Positions 36,746-49,371 of a DNA stretch of 64,000 nt are shown piece after piece (within the stretch, counting starts at the first letter, position 1; each line of letters starts with the position of its first letter). The stretch spans positions 1 through 64,000 of the forward strand of contig JAYKXP010000039.1 in assembly GCA_037176845.1 (NCBI GenBank), given 5' to 3'. This stretch comes from Paramarasmius palmivorus (taxonomy: Eukaryota > Basidiomycota > Agaricomycetes > Agaricales > Marasmiaceae). The position numbers and the translations under genes are program-made. The notes under the pieces are model-generated. The model ran no database searches. It was given only the letters and a program-made list of their open reading frames with translations, and was not told the origin of the DNA.

Positions 36746-37330
36746 GGGTTTTGGTTCGATCGGTTTGGAGAGTTTGAAGATGAGTTGGGTTTAATGAAAA
36801 GCAACTACAGGCACTGCATTCCTAGCCGCCCAAGGAAGAAGCTTTCGTGAATGCATTCGGCCGAATTGTGATGCAAGTTAGATTGAGAGCTGATGATGGT
36901 GATGGTCCAAGAATAGGAACCGTGCGAACTGTTTGTCACCTGCAACGGGGCATCTTTGGCGCGTTCAATTCGATTCCCATCTATCACTTTGACCCATCTG
37001 TCCTTCTCACTCCTTCGTTGATTTGGAATACCCCTGTCACCCCACAACGTCGTTGTATACTTGATGCATCAGGAGATGTCAGCTCCAAACTGGTAAACCT
37101 GGAAGTGGTGCAAACTGCATCTCCACGGACAACAGCAAACTTGCTATTCTCGATTCTAATCATCAAAATGGAAGCCTTGATCGCGTCTTCAGTGGGTTCT
37201 CTTACTAACAACTAGAAGTGGGTCGTACCTCTGACGTCTGAATTCCCGCTCTATAGGTATATTAGTGTCAATGAGTCATGACCGTCTCACAACCCACTTT
37301 GCGCGAAACGTCCACTGTAGTATCACAAAA
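36746..37330. promoter_or_regulatory. Divergent intergenic region between two oxidoreductases
   Basis: Separates the FAD oxidase (minus) from the aldo/keto reductase (plus) start codons, 585 bases. Frames inside (36847-37215 plus) have no recognised product. A shared promoter is possible. Confidence 0.35.
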
Positions 37331-38583
37331 ATGACTTCAAACAAATTCTCATTCACCTCTACCATCCGTCTGAACTCTGGTATGAAGTACAGTTTGTGGA
37401 TAGGCATAAGCTTATACCCCTGCAGGTCAAGAACTCCCGCTCCTGGGACTCGGAACGTACCTGAACGATGATTGCAAGCCTGCTTGTCTTGCTGGGCTAA
37501 AGCTCGGATACAAGTATGTGTTGGCAATAAACGGCCTGACGCGATGCTCACCCTTCCATGTAGGCACATCGACACCGCTCGTATGTACGGAAACGAGTCT
37601 CAAGTTGGTGAAGCACTCAGAGAAAGTGGCATCCCACGAGAGGAGATTTTTATCAGTATGCTATATTTCGCTCACAGAAGGTGTTTTGCAATTACTCATT
37701 CTTCAATGTAGCCACAAAGATCAACAATAATGAACATTCTTATGATATTGCCACCGCCTCGGTCGATGACTCGCTCAAGACGCTCGGCTTGAGTATGTTC
37801 GGTACACTCTATATACGACCATTCTGACGCGGCTACGATAGGCTATATCGATTGTATGCTCATCCACAGTCCTCTTTCTAACAAGGCTAGTCGTCTCAAC
37901 ACTTGGCGCGCCCTTATCGAAGCGAAGAAACAAGGCAAAATCAGGGCCATCGGCGTCTCAAACTAGTATGTGAAATAGCTTCGGCTTAGCGAATCTTCAC
38001 GTTAATGAAGCTATTAGTGGTGTCAAGCACCTGGAAGAAATCCGGGAGGCAGGTTTGGAGCTCCCAAGCATCAATCAAATCGAGGTAGGCTATGTTTCAA
38101 GCTTCAAGTCTTCCTTCGGAGCTGATCATTTTGAAACAAAAAGCTTCAGCCTCGCTGCCAGCAAAAAGACATCGTCGAATGGTGCAAGAAGTACAATATT
38201 GTAATTGAAGCCTACGCCCCGATTATGCGTGGAGAATGGAATTACCCCGAGATCATCGAGACCGCGAAGAAGGTGACTCCTTCGAACTGATGCGACGCCT
38301 CCATGTCTAACCCAAACTCCAGTACAACAAAACACCTGCCCAGCTCCTCGTTCGCTGGTCCTTGCAAGCTGGGTTGGTGACTCCCTGAGCTCAACTGCAT
38401 CGCACAACTAAACCCAAATCTCACAGATACGCTCCTCTCCCAAAATCTGCCGATCCCGCGCGTGTCATATCTAACGCGGACGTGTTTGACTTTGAGATCA
38501 GCGCTGAAGATATGGCACTCATTGACGGATTGGATCGCGGCACGGATGGTGCTATCACTTGGAATCCAGTCAACGCGGAGTGA
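37331..38583 (+). CDS. Aldo/keto reductase
   Basis: NADPH-dependent reductase of aldehydes and ketones with a TIM-barrel fold. Exons include 37331-37379, 37426-37513, 37564-37655, 37712-37792 and a fifth from 37842, with further short introns to the stop at 38581-38583. All four catalytic residues are seen: Asp in [11 protein letters not shown], Tyr in the same motif, Lys in TKINNN and His in MLIHSPLS. Other family marks are [44 protein letters not shown] and the cofactor motif [20 protein letters not shown]. About 290 residues, normal length and in frame. Neighbours on both sides are flavin oxidases. Confidence 0.9.
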
Positions 38584-39277
38584 TTTATTGCCGGTGATCT
38601 ACTACTTGCTGTAATTCTACCCGTGCTGTCCGTGTTGCGAGAACGTAAATGTGTATAACTCGTGTATATGCTTTTTGTCATGTCTCCGTGTTTGTCTCCC
38701 TCTGTAATACTAGTAACGGTAATTATTTTGGTCGTGATATGTATCAGCGTCATTTCCCGCTCATTATCGGATGGAGTACAATATGATACTGTGGCGCCCG
38801 AACCTGCCGAAGTCATAGCTATTCACCGGCATGATTCAAAGAACGCTCTCAACGTGTGTTGCCGCTCCAGGGCGCATAAGTATTCACAGGAGTCACATCT
38901 TGAGAGTGTAAGGGTATGTCGCTCGTGAAGATAGCGACCGCACCTCAGTTTGATGTGGATTAGCGAGAGCTTGATTGAAGTATTCAAGGGCCATAATTAT
39001 ACCTTTGCAATCACTCTATGACCATCAGGAAGAACAGAACTAGCAGACGAAACGGGTGTGATATTCATTTCCATGACATCTCTCCACCTAACCATGACTT
39101 TCTCAGCTCACGCCGCCCCGATTATATCGAAACATTGACTTGTACTTGAAGCTTGAAGGTACAGAACATGTGATATATCACGATTTACCGACCACGCTTG
39201 AGAGCAAATCAACAAATCAGGCGTTCGTTAGCATGATGATCTACATAAAATATCCCAGAACAAATTGAGAGTTTGCT
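38584..39277. other. Intergenic, convergent 3' ends
   Basis: Lies between the stop codons of the aldo/keto reductase and the GMC oxidase. Nothing beyond short chance frames was seen. Confidence 0.4.
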
Positions 39278-41583
39278 TTAGTTACTGTGCTTGATCCCGT
39301 GTGCCTTCTTGATCAAATCAGAAGCCCTCTCAGCGATAGCATACACCGGAGCTTGGGTATGAGCACCAACAATATGGGGCTATTCCAATGGTCAATTGGG
39401 GAATTCGAGTGGAGAAAAGAGAAAATACCCACGAATATCGACGCATCAGCAACCCGCAAACCCTCTACCTTCTTAACCCGAAGATCTGGCCCAACAACAC
39501 CCGCAGTATCTTTAGCACTCGACATCCTAGCTGTACCGACTGGATGTCGAAGCGTCATCGCAAGATTCCGAATGTGATTGTGGATATCCTCAGTCGTGTT
39601 CAGCCGAGGACCAAATGGTTCAATGATAAAGCCTTGCCACGTCTGAGCAGCGGCAAAGCGGTATGCAGCTTTGACGGCTTCCGTGAGAATGACCATATCA
39701 GACTCCATGTCCATGAAATTTGGATCAATGAGTGGCGCGTCGAAGGGCGACGAGCTTGTTAGTCTCACAGATCCGCCTACAATGATGATCAACAAGAAGC
39801 ACACATATATGGGAATAAAATACATACGGGATCGAGGTGAAACTAGCGCAACCAGCATGGTCATGAAGTTTCCCGTCGGTGGAAGGGGCTCTGTAAATGA
39901 CAGGAATGTGTTCTGTATCAAGTTGATTAATACTTGTCCATATAGCTACCGATATGTGGCACGCACCGTGAATATTATCTCGAAATGAGGTGAGACCTTG
40001 CCTCCGGTAGGATCGCCGAACTCCTTCAGAACAGACGAATTCTTAGCGAGGCGAAACCATCCTAGTTGATTTCCAGATGGGTTGTTTGCAAGGGGCCCCT
40101 CCTTTGTCTTGTTGTAAAAGGCAGTCTCTTCGTTTAGTAGAGTGGCGTTTCGGATAATGGTGTCCATGGTGTTCGTTGTATTGAGAAACCACTGCAGAGG
40201 AACCCATGGATGGTCTTGCATGTGCCTTCCAACATCGGGCACTTCAACAAGTGTGTGCACGCCATGCGCACTGAGCTCCTTGCGGTCACCGATACCCGAC
40301 AATTTGAGGAGGTGTGGCGTGCCAATGGCACCTGCGGAAAGAATAACCTCCTTTCTTGCTGTGACAGACATCCGAGGGCCTTTGGGCGGGAGATATGATC
40401 AGTGGAAGTCAGAAACGAGTCAGGAGTATCATCACCTGAAGCGCTTTGTGCAAGCTCTACGCCGAGAAAAACCGGCTTGCCATTCTTGTATCCAGTCTGA
40501 AGGAGTCTTGTCGCTCGAGTCCCTATGAGGACATCGAAGTTCTTTCGGCTGAGCGCAGCATCGGACAAAAATGCAGTAGCGGAACTGCTACGAACACCGT
40601 GGCCAATGGTGGACTGAAGCCAACCTAATAGTTTCACCGTCAGTACGTATCCAAATCGAAAGGCCATTTCTATAGACTGACCGACCCCGAGTGGATCTCC
40701 AGAATTCATGTCAAGGTTGAACGGAAATTCGGAAAGTTGTGAGCTAGTTTCTAGAATTCGAGAATCTAGGACACTGGTGTTTCCAGGAAGACTTGTGAGA
40801 ACTGGCCCAGACGTTCCGTGAAACCTTGGATCAACTTGTCCGGTTGTGTTGTGTCCGTCCGCGGAAGGCGACAAAGTTTCAGACTGAAAAAGGTGGCGTT
40901 ATTGGAGAAAGAGGATCATTTGTCGGAGCACCAACTTTGAGAAAGTAGGGAAGTATACGTTTCCAAGACCAGCCGGAGTCACCGGAGATTCGAGCAAGTC
41001 TGTCGAAGTCATCGGAAGATCCGCGCGTATAAAACATGTAATCTTTGAAAAGCCCGCGTCAGCCAGTCATCGACCTACTACATTCTGCAAGGGAAATTCT
41101 TACTCGTTGACGTGCTACCACCTAAAACATGCCCCCGAGGATATGCAATAGTACGATTTAGCAACGCCTTCTGCGGAATTGTTGTATAATTCCAGTCGAA
41201 GGCAGGATCCACCGAAGATACAAAGTACGGGACTTGAATCGCGCTTATGTCAGGTCCTTGGGTATTGCTAAGGGAGTAAGAATTAAGCATCGCCTAGGGT
41301 GCACGCAAAGAAGAGACCACACCTTCCACCAGCCTCGATTAAAAGGACCTTCACATGAGTATCCTCACTCAAGCGATTAGCAATGACAGCTCCAGCTGCC
41401 CCGGCTACATTGCAAGAAGTTATTAGCTCGAATACACACCGATGGAACGGCAGAATAACCTCCTATTACTACAAAGTCGTAGGTAGCATTGGCCACTTGA
41501 GCGGAATTCGACAACAGTGATGCTAGACTGGCATATGTCCAACTGAGGGAAAGAACAAAGGGCGTCCATTTCGAAACCAGCAT
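39278..41583 (-). CDS. GMC oxidoreductase, aryl-alcohol-oxidase-like
   Basis: Secreted FAD enzymes of this group oxidise aryl alcohols and supply hydrogen peroxide during lignocellulose decay. The N-terminus (MLVSKWTPFVLSLSWTYASL) looks like a signal peptide. FAD motif: YDFVVIGGGAAGAVIANRLS then KVLLIEAGG. Also present are YPRGHVLGGSTS, MFYTRGSSDDFDRLARISGD, GMC signature 2 (GAIGTPHLLKLSGIG), DHPWVPLQWF and LRHPVGTARMSSAKDTAGVV. The catalytic pair is the His of RHPVG and the His of GAHTQAPVY, as in aryl-alcohol oxidase. At least eight introns are needed, all with usable borders (for example GTTATT...TGTAG, GTCAGT...TTAG, GTGGGT...AATAG). No frame break noticed. The substrate is inferred only from the family. 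Confidence 0.88.
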
Positions 41584-43645
41584 TGCGGTAGGGTGATGAT
41601 ACCAATCGACAAGTATTTCGGCTCTTTAAGCGGTTGTGAAGTACGGACAAAGCTGTAAACAAAAAGATATACCTTGACGCTGGATTCCACATATACCGAG
41701 GTCAAGCAAGCATTGACACGGCAAAGATCCAGCGTTGATTTGATGCTGTGGACTTGATTGATGGTAATGAACGGAGTAGAACTCCGCCGTTTTTTGCGTC
41801 CTGTGTAGTATAGTGGAACTTGTGTCGCAATAGACATCCTGTAGTAGGGATTACCATCTCGAGACACCTTGCCTGTCATAATACAAATCATTGATCAGCG
41901 TCACTCGCCGTTGGCGGGTTCTCAGGCATACTGATGTTCGTTTCAACTCCCCAAAATTTCATACAGGGCAATTTATGGGACAAAATAGGCACGGCAAGGG
42001 CGCAGCACTGCAAACGAGGGGTCGGCGGGAGTCCCGTGAGACTCCTTGCAATATCATCGCTGATCAAAGGTTCAAGTACGCACCACAATAACTTGAAACG
42101 GGTTCTCTTGATACTGATTGGGAGGCCTCTCTGCGACCGTGGGTTGACCACCGTTAACATTACTAGCACTCCCACACGCTGACGCCGCCTGTCGAGGTAA
42201 TTCAGGAGTTCCTCGGCGCACTCCCACTTTTCAAATCTTCCGTTCCCAGATCGTGCCCGCCAGACGAATGATGTAGCTACAACAATCGCTCCGGGCTCGC
42301 ACAATGAGTACCGGGAAGGCTGTTTATCACTGGGGATTGTGGTCTACGTGGCTACGGATATCTCCATTGGTGTCCACTGGTTTGTCTACTCGAGTGTTCT
42401 GCTTCAATGAATGGCCGGTGAATTAGTGGGGAAAACACGCACTGACTGAGCAAAATCCATAGAATCTTCTTGAATGCCACCCGTACCCACTTCTGTTCCT
42501 TGGTACACCGCTTCATCCCTGTAATGCACGCCGCTTCATCCCAAATCACGCAGCATTGAGAAAGGCACGTACCGTCGTCAGAGTTCGTGATCCTGCGGAA
42601 TGTTTGTTTATTTTGGTGGAAGAGACTTCATCAAACTAAATGTAGCCGTGTCTACCCGATGATAGACACGACGAGATCATCTTTTGCGTTCCCAGCAGCT
42701 GCAAGGAACGGTATCCGGATGTCGCGACATGGAAGCGAGAGAGTGAGAATGATGTGGAGACAGGTTTCAATTTCGGCACCGGGTCCAATTTCCGATAAGC
42801 CCGAGCCCTAGAATTTATCTCTTTCAACGTTTCATCCATCCATTGAATCTTGCTCTCTCTCTCTCTCTCTAGATCTCTCTCTCTCTCTTCCCATCATCTT
42901 GCTTCAGGTAACCAATCGCATGTTTCTCGTTTCCGGTGGTCATTGCGGAGGATCCTACAGTAACATAATATTCATTCATTTGAATTTCGGGTTCTTTCAA
43001 GTTGGAAAAGTCACCCACAGTAAAATCTGATGCTACGTACCTAGGCTAAATTGGATAGCAGGCGTACAAATTGATCTGGAGCATTGGCATTCGTCAGGTG
43101 CTTGCGGAGAACACTAATCGCGAAAGAGGCAGCTCCAACTTAGTTTTGCTTTGATGCGAGTCAATATCATGATCGATCCGATACGCGTCGAATGATTCCA
43201 CCTCAGGCTCATGTGAATCGGTGGGACTTGAAAGATACTGGGAAAGAAGGGTGCATAGAACGTACGGGCTCGGGAGAACCTCTCTGAGGTACTGATTTAT
43301 TTCATGCCCTGATATGGCCCCGAGGTGGGACTTCGGTGTTCTAGTGGCACGACTCTGATCAACATGAGGCGCGCATGAAGCTCAGTGAGATCAACGGCTT
43401 TACTCAAGATGCATTGTCTGAATTCAGATCAGACGGCTGGTCATTCGGGAAGCCGTACGACCATTCCCTTACAAACTTCAAATATATACAGAATACAGAA
43501 AATACAGAAGGTAGGCATTCGTACACAGTACATGATGCTAAGCTCCAGTATTACGATAACGTTCAGTGAGAAGAATGGGATCATAAGTAGGAATCCGACC
43601 AAATACCAATCACATTTTGCAGACGAACAGTAGCGGGCAGGAAAA
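41584..43645. other. Intergenic stretch without assigned genes
   Basis: Contains a 138-codon minus frame (41888-42304) and several shorter ones, none recognised. Holds the upstream region of the GMC gene and a CT-repeat tract. No RNA gene or transposon signature seen. Confidence 0.4.
42853..42889. repeat. CT dinucleotide microsatellite
   Basis: A pure CT tract interrupted once by AGAT, in the middle of a non-coding stretch. Confidence 0.85.
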
Positions 43646-44941
43646 TTAGACCTGAGGACTGGCTCCCAACACAACTTTGTCATTGAATGTGCTGAGCTCG
43701 ACGTCGGATCCGTCATGATGCTTGGTAGTAGTACCATGGACATAGATCTCCATGGTGTGCCCAGTGTGCTCCGTGTTCCCGGACATGTTACGGGTATTCA
43801 CGGCCGTCGGGTCCGTGCGTTTCGAGGATTTCTTTGCGGCGGCGCGCCACGGGATGGTTGAAGGAGCGTTCGTCGTGTAAAAGGTGTCGTCATAGCGAGC
43901 ATGCGCGACCCGAAGGATGACAATGGAAAAGATGATACCTGTGAGCGGTGTAGCCTATGCGGAATGAGCCTAACGGCCAAAAAGATAGGAATGAATTGTG
44001 CATACCATTTCAGAAATAAGCTCAAGACCTTGGGATCCGAATGCTATGGCCATCACGTAGGCAAATAGGTAGGCGGCGTTGAGCATACCACTTTCCAAGA
44101 TGATACGGACAACAGGTGTAAGAGTGGAAGTGCTATCATCCACCATGTCTTTCATTCTACGGTTAACAGACCAAATTCTGTATGCAAGTAAAGCTAGGAA
44201 AATGTGAGCTAAGAGCTGTAAGACGTTCTATACCGACTCACAGGTCGCAATAGCGTTAGCCACAAGACTAAGAGCAAATAACATTTTGAGCCAAGTAGTC
44301 TCCGTGAGGACGGTCTGGTTAGGCAGGTTGCTATACGCCCACATCAAGTAGCATCCCGAACCTATACCACATCAGAGAGGTTTGAAGGTGATGAAGCTCT
44401 GACTCACCGAAGCTAAGGAACGAAATAGCTGTGGGGACGATTACGATCCATATGTTCTTTCCCCAAACTACCCAGCACCGAAAATTCTACATAGCACACA
44501 AGTTTCAGAATGCAATAGTCAGAAAATCAGAGAGTTAACGTACGACAAATGAGTCTCCGATAAGCAACGACACGATGAGAATCATGTGCTTGGCCGTGAA
44601 CAAAGGCTGGGTAACGTCTTGCAGGTAGGCGAGACGAGCAGACCGGGGGTCGTGATGAATGAACGCGACGGAGACATTAGCACAATCCACGATGAAACGC
44701 GCCGTGGCCAGGAGAATCAGCAGGATACCAGCCACGATCATGGGCCAGCTGAGTGTAGCCTTGCGGCGACGCCTTCGCCGCAAAAGATCGCGAGTGCAAA
44801 CGAAGAAGAGGCATAAGAAGATACCTAATATTGACGAAGTGAGTCTAATTGAATATACGTCAGCGAGAGCGTCTTCGTACCATAGAGAGCGCCCTCTGCG
44901 AACAGGCCAGCCAACTCGGCGGTGTCTATAAGCATAGGCAT
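43646..44941 (-). CDS. Seven-helix basidiomycete membrane protein
   Basis: Function unknown. Begins MPMLIDTAELAGLFAEGALY, then after an intron (GTACGA...ATTAG) IFLCLFFVCTRDLLRRRRRR and TLSWPMIVAGILLILLATAR. About seven hydrophobic segments follow across short exons, including HMILIVSLLIGDSFV, NIWIVIVPTAISFLSFG, MLFALSLVANAIAT, LNAAYLFAYVMAIAF and ATPLTGIIFSIVILRVAHAR. The cytosolic tail is Ser/Thr/His-rich (SGNTEHTGHTMEIYVHGTTT) and ends VVLGASPQV. The pattern of a short N-terminus, a basic loop after helix 1 and a polar tail is common to orphan receptor-like proteins in Agaricomycetes. Reading frames join without breaks. Confidence 0.72.
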
Positions 44942-47591
44942 CGTGTTTCACTGCAGAAGAGGAACGGAAGTAAGCACTGATACCAAACCACGGCAAGCGT
45001 TGCTTGTAGACTTACGATATATAAATTGGGCCAATGTTGGTAGTGATCCATGAGTCTGGTAACAAGCTGTAGCCGCGCGTCCGCCATCCATCTGTCCTAG
45101 TGTAAAGGTGCTGATCCAAAAGGTTGATGTAAGTCTCTGACAAACGCTCCACATCGAATGGTCAAACTTCGTTTTGCTTCCCAGGAGTACATCTCGGCAG
45201 AAGGCGCTGTGATCAGATGGCCGTGATATTTTTATGACTGTGATGGTGAACCAGCGCGAATGCGAGGATTCAATAGGAGCAGGGTGGCGAGTTCCATGAT
45301 TCCGAGGGAGATGCTCTTCGTCGATGTAGAACCTATTCCCAAACCTGGCAAGACAGCGTGTAGCATAGGCTGATCATGCCTGATGCATCAATCGACGACC
45401 GTCGACAGGCGGAAAACGCAAGTTCTTCAGAATAGCTGGAGCTTTGCAGATGGAAGCTCAGCGCCCAGTGCCTAACTGCGACAGGAACGCAACTCTGTTA
45501 AACGTTGAGCTGCTTCTTCGGTCTCCCAGATAAATATGAAACAGAAATCCCACGCGCATGGACCATGTCAGGCAACTCCGTGGACCCCGCTGACTCTGGT
45601 CGTGTCCCCTGTCAGGTTAACCCCAGCTTGAACTGCTTCCGGACTTGTAACCCCCGGATGTGCTAAAGCACATGGATCGACTGAATGATCAGCGTATGGT
45701 TTGGGCATCCCTGAAATTTAGCCTGACAGGCTACTAGGCAATCGCGGCAACAAATCAAGCTTTCTTCGCGGGTATAATCGTCGCGCAAAAAGAAAATTAC
45801 CGTTAATCAATCACTGGCATACATCTAGTCGAACTCTGCGCGACTGCCGTACGCCGACAGATCTATGACACCAATGGGTCTTCATTCCCATAGTGTGGCG
45901 TGGCGGCGCTTGAAAGTGTTCGAGGAGTCGAGGATTTGAACGTAGTTATCTGAGCAGTAGACAACTCAGTACAGCGGAACCACATGAGCGAGGTTATCTT
46001 ACGTGAATCTGGATGCCATATCCTGTGCAATTTCATCTAAGAGTATAGAATGGAGGTAAGCAAATCATATCTTATGATTTAATTGGCTCCTCGACTGACC
46101 ATTGGTGTGCTTGTTGAGGCTGTGAAATAGTTGATATCTGGCAAGCAAAAAAATGAGGCTGTGAAATAGTTGAAATTGCCAGATATCAACTAGGGTATGC
46201 TAGTATTCATTGGTCGCAAGAAGAACTCTCGCACCCGTCAATAGGACCATGAGCGAGGAGCTGTGTAGTCAATTCGCGTCCATAAACATCCCTAAATGCT
46301 ACACAGTGGATGTGAGGCACTGGCAATGGACGAGGATGTGACGCCTGAGACAGGTTCAAGTAGAACGAGTCTTGTACCAAGCTGGGAATCTTGCGATAAT
46401 GATACCATGGTCATCCAAATCGGCCTTGTCCACAGCTATACCATCATGAGCTCCTCGATGACTTTCGATTCCAACAGGTATCCGGGATGGGGTGTGAAGC
46501 AATCCATACTGTTGGTTTGTGCGCCTCCAGTTGGGGTCGGCATACCGCGCTATTCGTAACGGCGCTGAAATTGATGGGTTCCAGCTCATACTAGACAATA
46601 GCTAACAACCAATGAATGAGTCTTTCTGCTCGACTCGTATAATGTAACTTCAACACGTACTAGGTACCCGTGGCCCTATGTCTCCTGCACTCTTCTAGGT
46701 TTGAGTGCGCGGAAAGCCCCACGTCTAAAGACAGTAGATTTAACGGAGAAGTTACGGTTGTTGGCACCTGTCGCCATCGTCAAGTGCCCTTGCAATCATG
46801 GACAGTTGGACGCCTACGAGGTTGAGAAGAGGAACAGGGGATATGCATCGTTCTCGCCACGACAATGGTTGAGGTCTTTGGTCTTGCGGAACTGTATGTG
46901 CTACCCCCCGATCTAATGTGCTTCTGCAGATTGCTATGATGATAGCGGAAGCGGGGGCGCGTAAGGTGGTGCCCGCATATCTTAGCTTGGCGCGTAGCAT
47001 TCATGCAACGAATGGCATGAGAGCTATGAATGATTTTGTCGATGAGTACCGTGATGGAGAATGACATGCGGCGACGTAAAGTGGAGAGGTCGGAACCGTA
47101 TTGGCGAGTGGAATTTTAGACATCGAGGCGAGGTTCAACCAAGTTCTTCCGCCTCAAGCATCAATGCATCACCCCTCTAAACTATTGTGCACCAGCTTCA
47201 ACTCTGCCTTTCCACTCAAGAGACCTCGAAATCCTGCCACCGCCCCTCTTCGAACGCCCTTGCTTTCCGGAGCTCAGAAAACCGAACACTCTGTGACCAC
47301 AGAACCAAAAAAAACGCACAAGACGTATAGACTATGGGGAGACTTGCTGAGTTTGTAGCCCAAGATGATACGTTCCCTAAGACGAAAAAAAACCGGTGCC
47401 AATGCCGTAAAGGCCAAGTTGGAAGACGCTCAAACAAACGCCGGTCGGGTTTTCGCACCACCACCTGCCCCTTTAGCTTCTCAAGGAGTCAGGAGACGAC
47501 TCTTGCCGTCTGCCTTCATAGACGCATATTAAAGCAAGTAAGTGAAGCTCTGCCTTTAATTAGCTTCTGCATCTCATTCTCAATGCCCAGC
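44942..47591. other. Long intergenic stretch
   Basis: Short frames near 46296-47064 (for example IAMMIAEAGARKVVPAYLSL) look mildly protein-like, but no gene could be assembled. A hairpin-capable repeat lies at 46115-46192. Nothing else is identified; it may contain gene debris. Confidence 0.4.
46115..46192. repeat. Inverted repeat with a nested direct repeat
   Basis: Arms 46128-46144 and 46176-46192 are perfect 17-base reverse complements (left arm TAGTTGATATCTGGCAA). A 20-base direct repeat, TGAGGCTGTGAAATAGTTGA, occurs at 46115-46134 and 46154-46173. The second direct copy lies inside the loop between the arms. No coding frame overlaps it. Confidence 0.8.
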
Positions 47592-49289
47592 ATGACGGAT
47601 CCGGTCTTCGTATGCAGCAAGTGTCGAAATGGGACCATTGTCGACGCTCGGACACCCGGTCTCCCCCAGTTTCCTATGATCTACTAAGGTCAAATCAGCT
47701 CCCAAGTCGTACAGAAACCCAGCAGGAACGCTTGTATCTCGAACAGGAAGAGCACGAGCTTGCGGCGATACGATTCGGAGATACTCCGTTTACAGAAAGC
47801 GTTGGAAGGATTAGAAACGCAGCGTCGTCATCTTTCGGAACGTATGCAGTGTCGCAGTAGCTGGCTTGCCCCAATTCGACGGTTGCCCGCGAAGTTTTGC
47901 TGGAGATTCTTGCACTTGTCTGTCTACCCCTTTCCCTCGACATCTGCCACTGGACAGAGAAATCGGCAACCAAAGCGCAAGCCCTGGTCCTCAGTCACGT
48001 CTCATATCATTGGAGACTGGCTGCCAGAGGATCTGTTCGTTTGTGGTCGCGAATCTGTATCGATACCGATTACTTGGCCAAGATTCAAATTGAGCCTTTG
48101 TTGGAACTCTACCTCGCCAATTCAGGGGGGCTTCTTTCGAGTTTCAAATTTGCTAGCACACTCGAAAAACATGATTCCAAGTCCCTAGGCCCCTGTCTCT
48201 CCGTCATCAACAAGGTCTCCCCTCATCTCGAACGTCTGGAGAGCTTCATTTACAGAGTCGACGATAGGACCGGTGGCCTCTTTGAATCAATGCAACCTAA
48301 AGGGAGCCACTTGACCTTACCATCCCTTCGTTACTTTGAAAGCCGTCGCAGTGATTGGAGAAGCCCTACAGTCTGGTTTAGGCATGCTCTCCTCGGTGCA
48401 TCCGAACTTACCAAGGTGCACAGCTACAATCTCATAGACGAGGGTTTGCTACCATATCACCAATTGACTACCCTTACGATCTCACACGTCGATAACTGCA
48501 GAGATTTGGCCGTAACACTCAGACACTGCATTAGCCTTCAGTCTCTGAAAGTCACCATCCACGGTCAAGATGACAGCGGCCTTCGTATTAGTCCGGACAT
48601 GCCTGCCAGCGTCACTCTGCCACGTTTGGATCATCTCGACGTCTCAACCCTTATCTCCAAACCGGCCGTTACCTTTTTCCTCGGACAGCTCACGATACCT
48701 TTACTGACTTCAGCTTCCCTATTCGTATCGCTACCATACAAACCTGCCACGCATGAGCCTCACCTTCGGTCATTTGCCGACCTGATTCGTCGCTCAGGAT
48801 GTCAGCTCAACGTATTCACGCTGGGATCATACGGTTACTTCAATCCCTCGCGAGACGAGCTTCGCGACTTTCTTGGCAATGTCCTAAGCTTTCTCGGCTT
48901 TCGATGTATGCCGCCGGAGCCTTGTAGCAGAACAGAAGACGAATTCGCAGACGATCACGTACAGGCTATTCGAGGCACTTGAAGCGTCTCCCGAATTCTC
49001 CTTAGTGGCTCCTAATCTGGTCAAGATGACAATAGGAGAAGACCGTGCTGCTCTTGACCCAAATTTTGCGTTTGCTATGTTGGACGTGATAGAGTCCCGC
49101 AATGCATGCCGGAATGATGACAGGGCGGTTTGTTGGGATTTCGACATTACTTTCAGGGAGTTATATAGTTGCTCAGCAGAGATAATCGAGGAGTTCGATT
49201 CAAGGTTGGCAGAGATTGCGGAAGATGGTGTGAAGTGTAGTATCAAGTGGGCTAAGCCTTTGAATGAGAGGGATGAAATATGGTACTGA
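47592..49289 (+). pseudogene. F-box protein, third copy, several frame breaks
   Basis: Paralogue of the tandem pair at 24.9-28.7 kb, in the opposite orientation and 19 kb away. It keeps the layout: CSKC near the start, coiled coil (ILRLQKALEGLETQRRHLSE), F-box (SSWLAPIRRLPA then VLSHVSYHWRLAARGSVRLW) and the leucine-rich part (TLPSLRYFESRRSDW, TLPRLDHLDVSTL, FADLIRRSGCQLNVFTLGSY). It ends IKWAKPLNERDEIWY. Frame shifts are needed near 47670, 47765, 47900 and 48880-48990. Between them one frame stays open for 361 codons. Because copies 1 and 2 are intact, this could be a real pseudogene; clustered sequence error is the alternative. Confidence 0.65.
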
Positions 49290-49371
49290 ATCAAGCTGTT
49301 TCTTCACTATGTATTAATGTACTATCACTTCCACAATCTGTACATGCTGGGTATGACTTGACCTTCCATCT

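Noticed and set aside
38126..38407. Minus frame of 93 codons within the aldo/keto reductase
   Set aside because: Antisense shadow of reductase exons.
41888..42304. 138-codon minus frame upstream of the GMC gene
   Set aside because: No recognisable domain and no splice partners; left unassigned.
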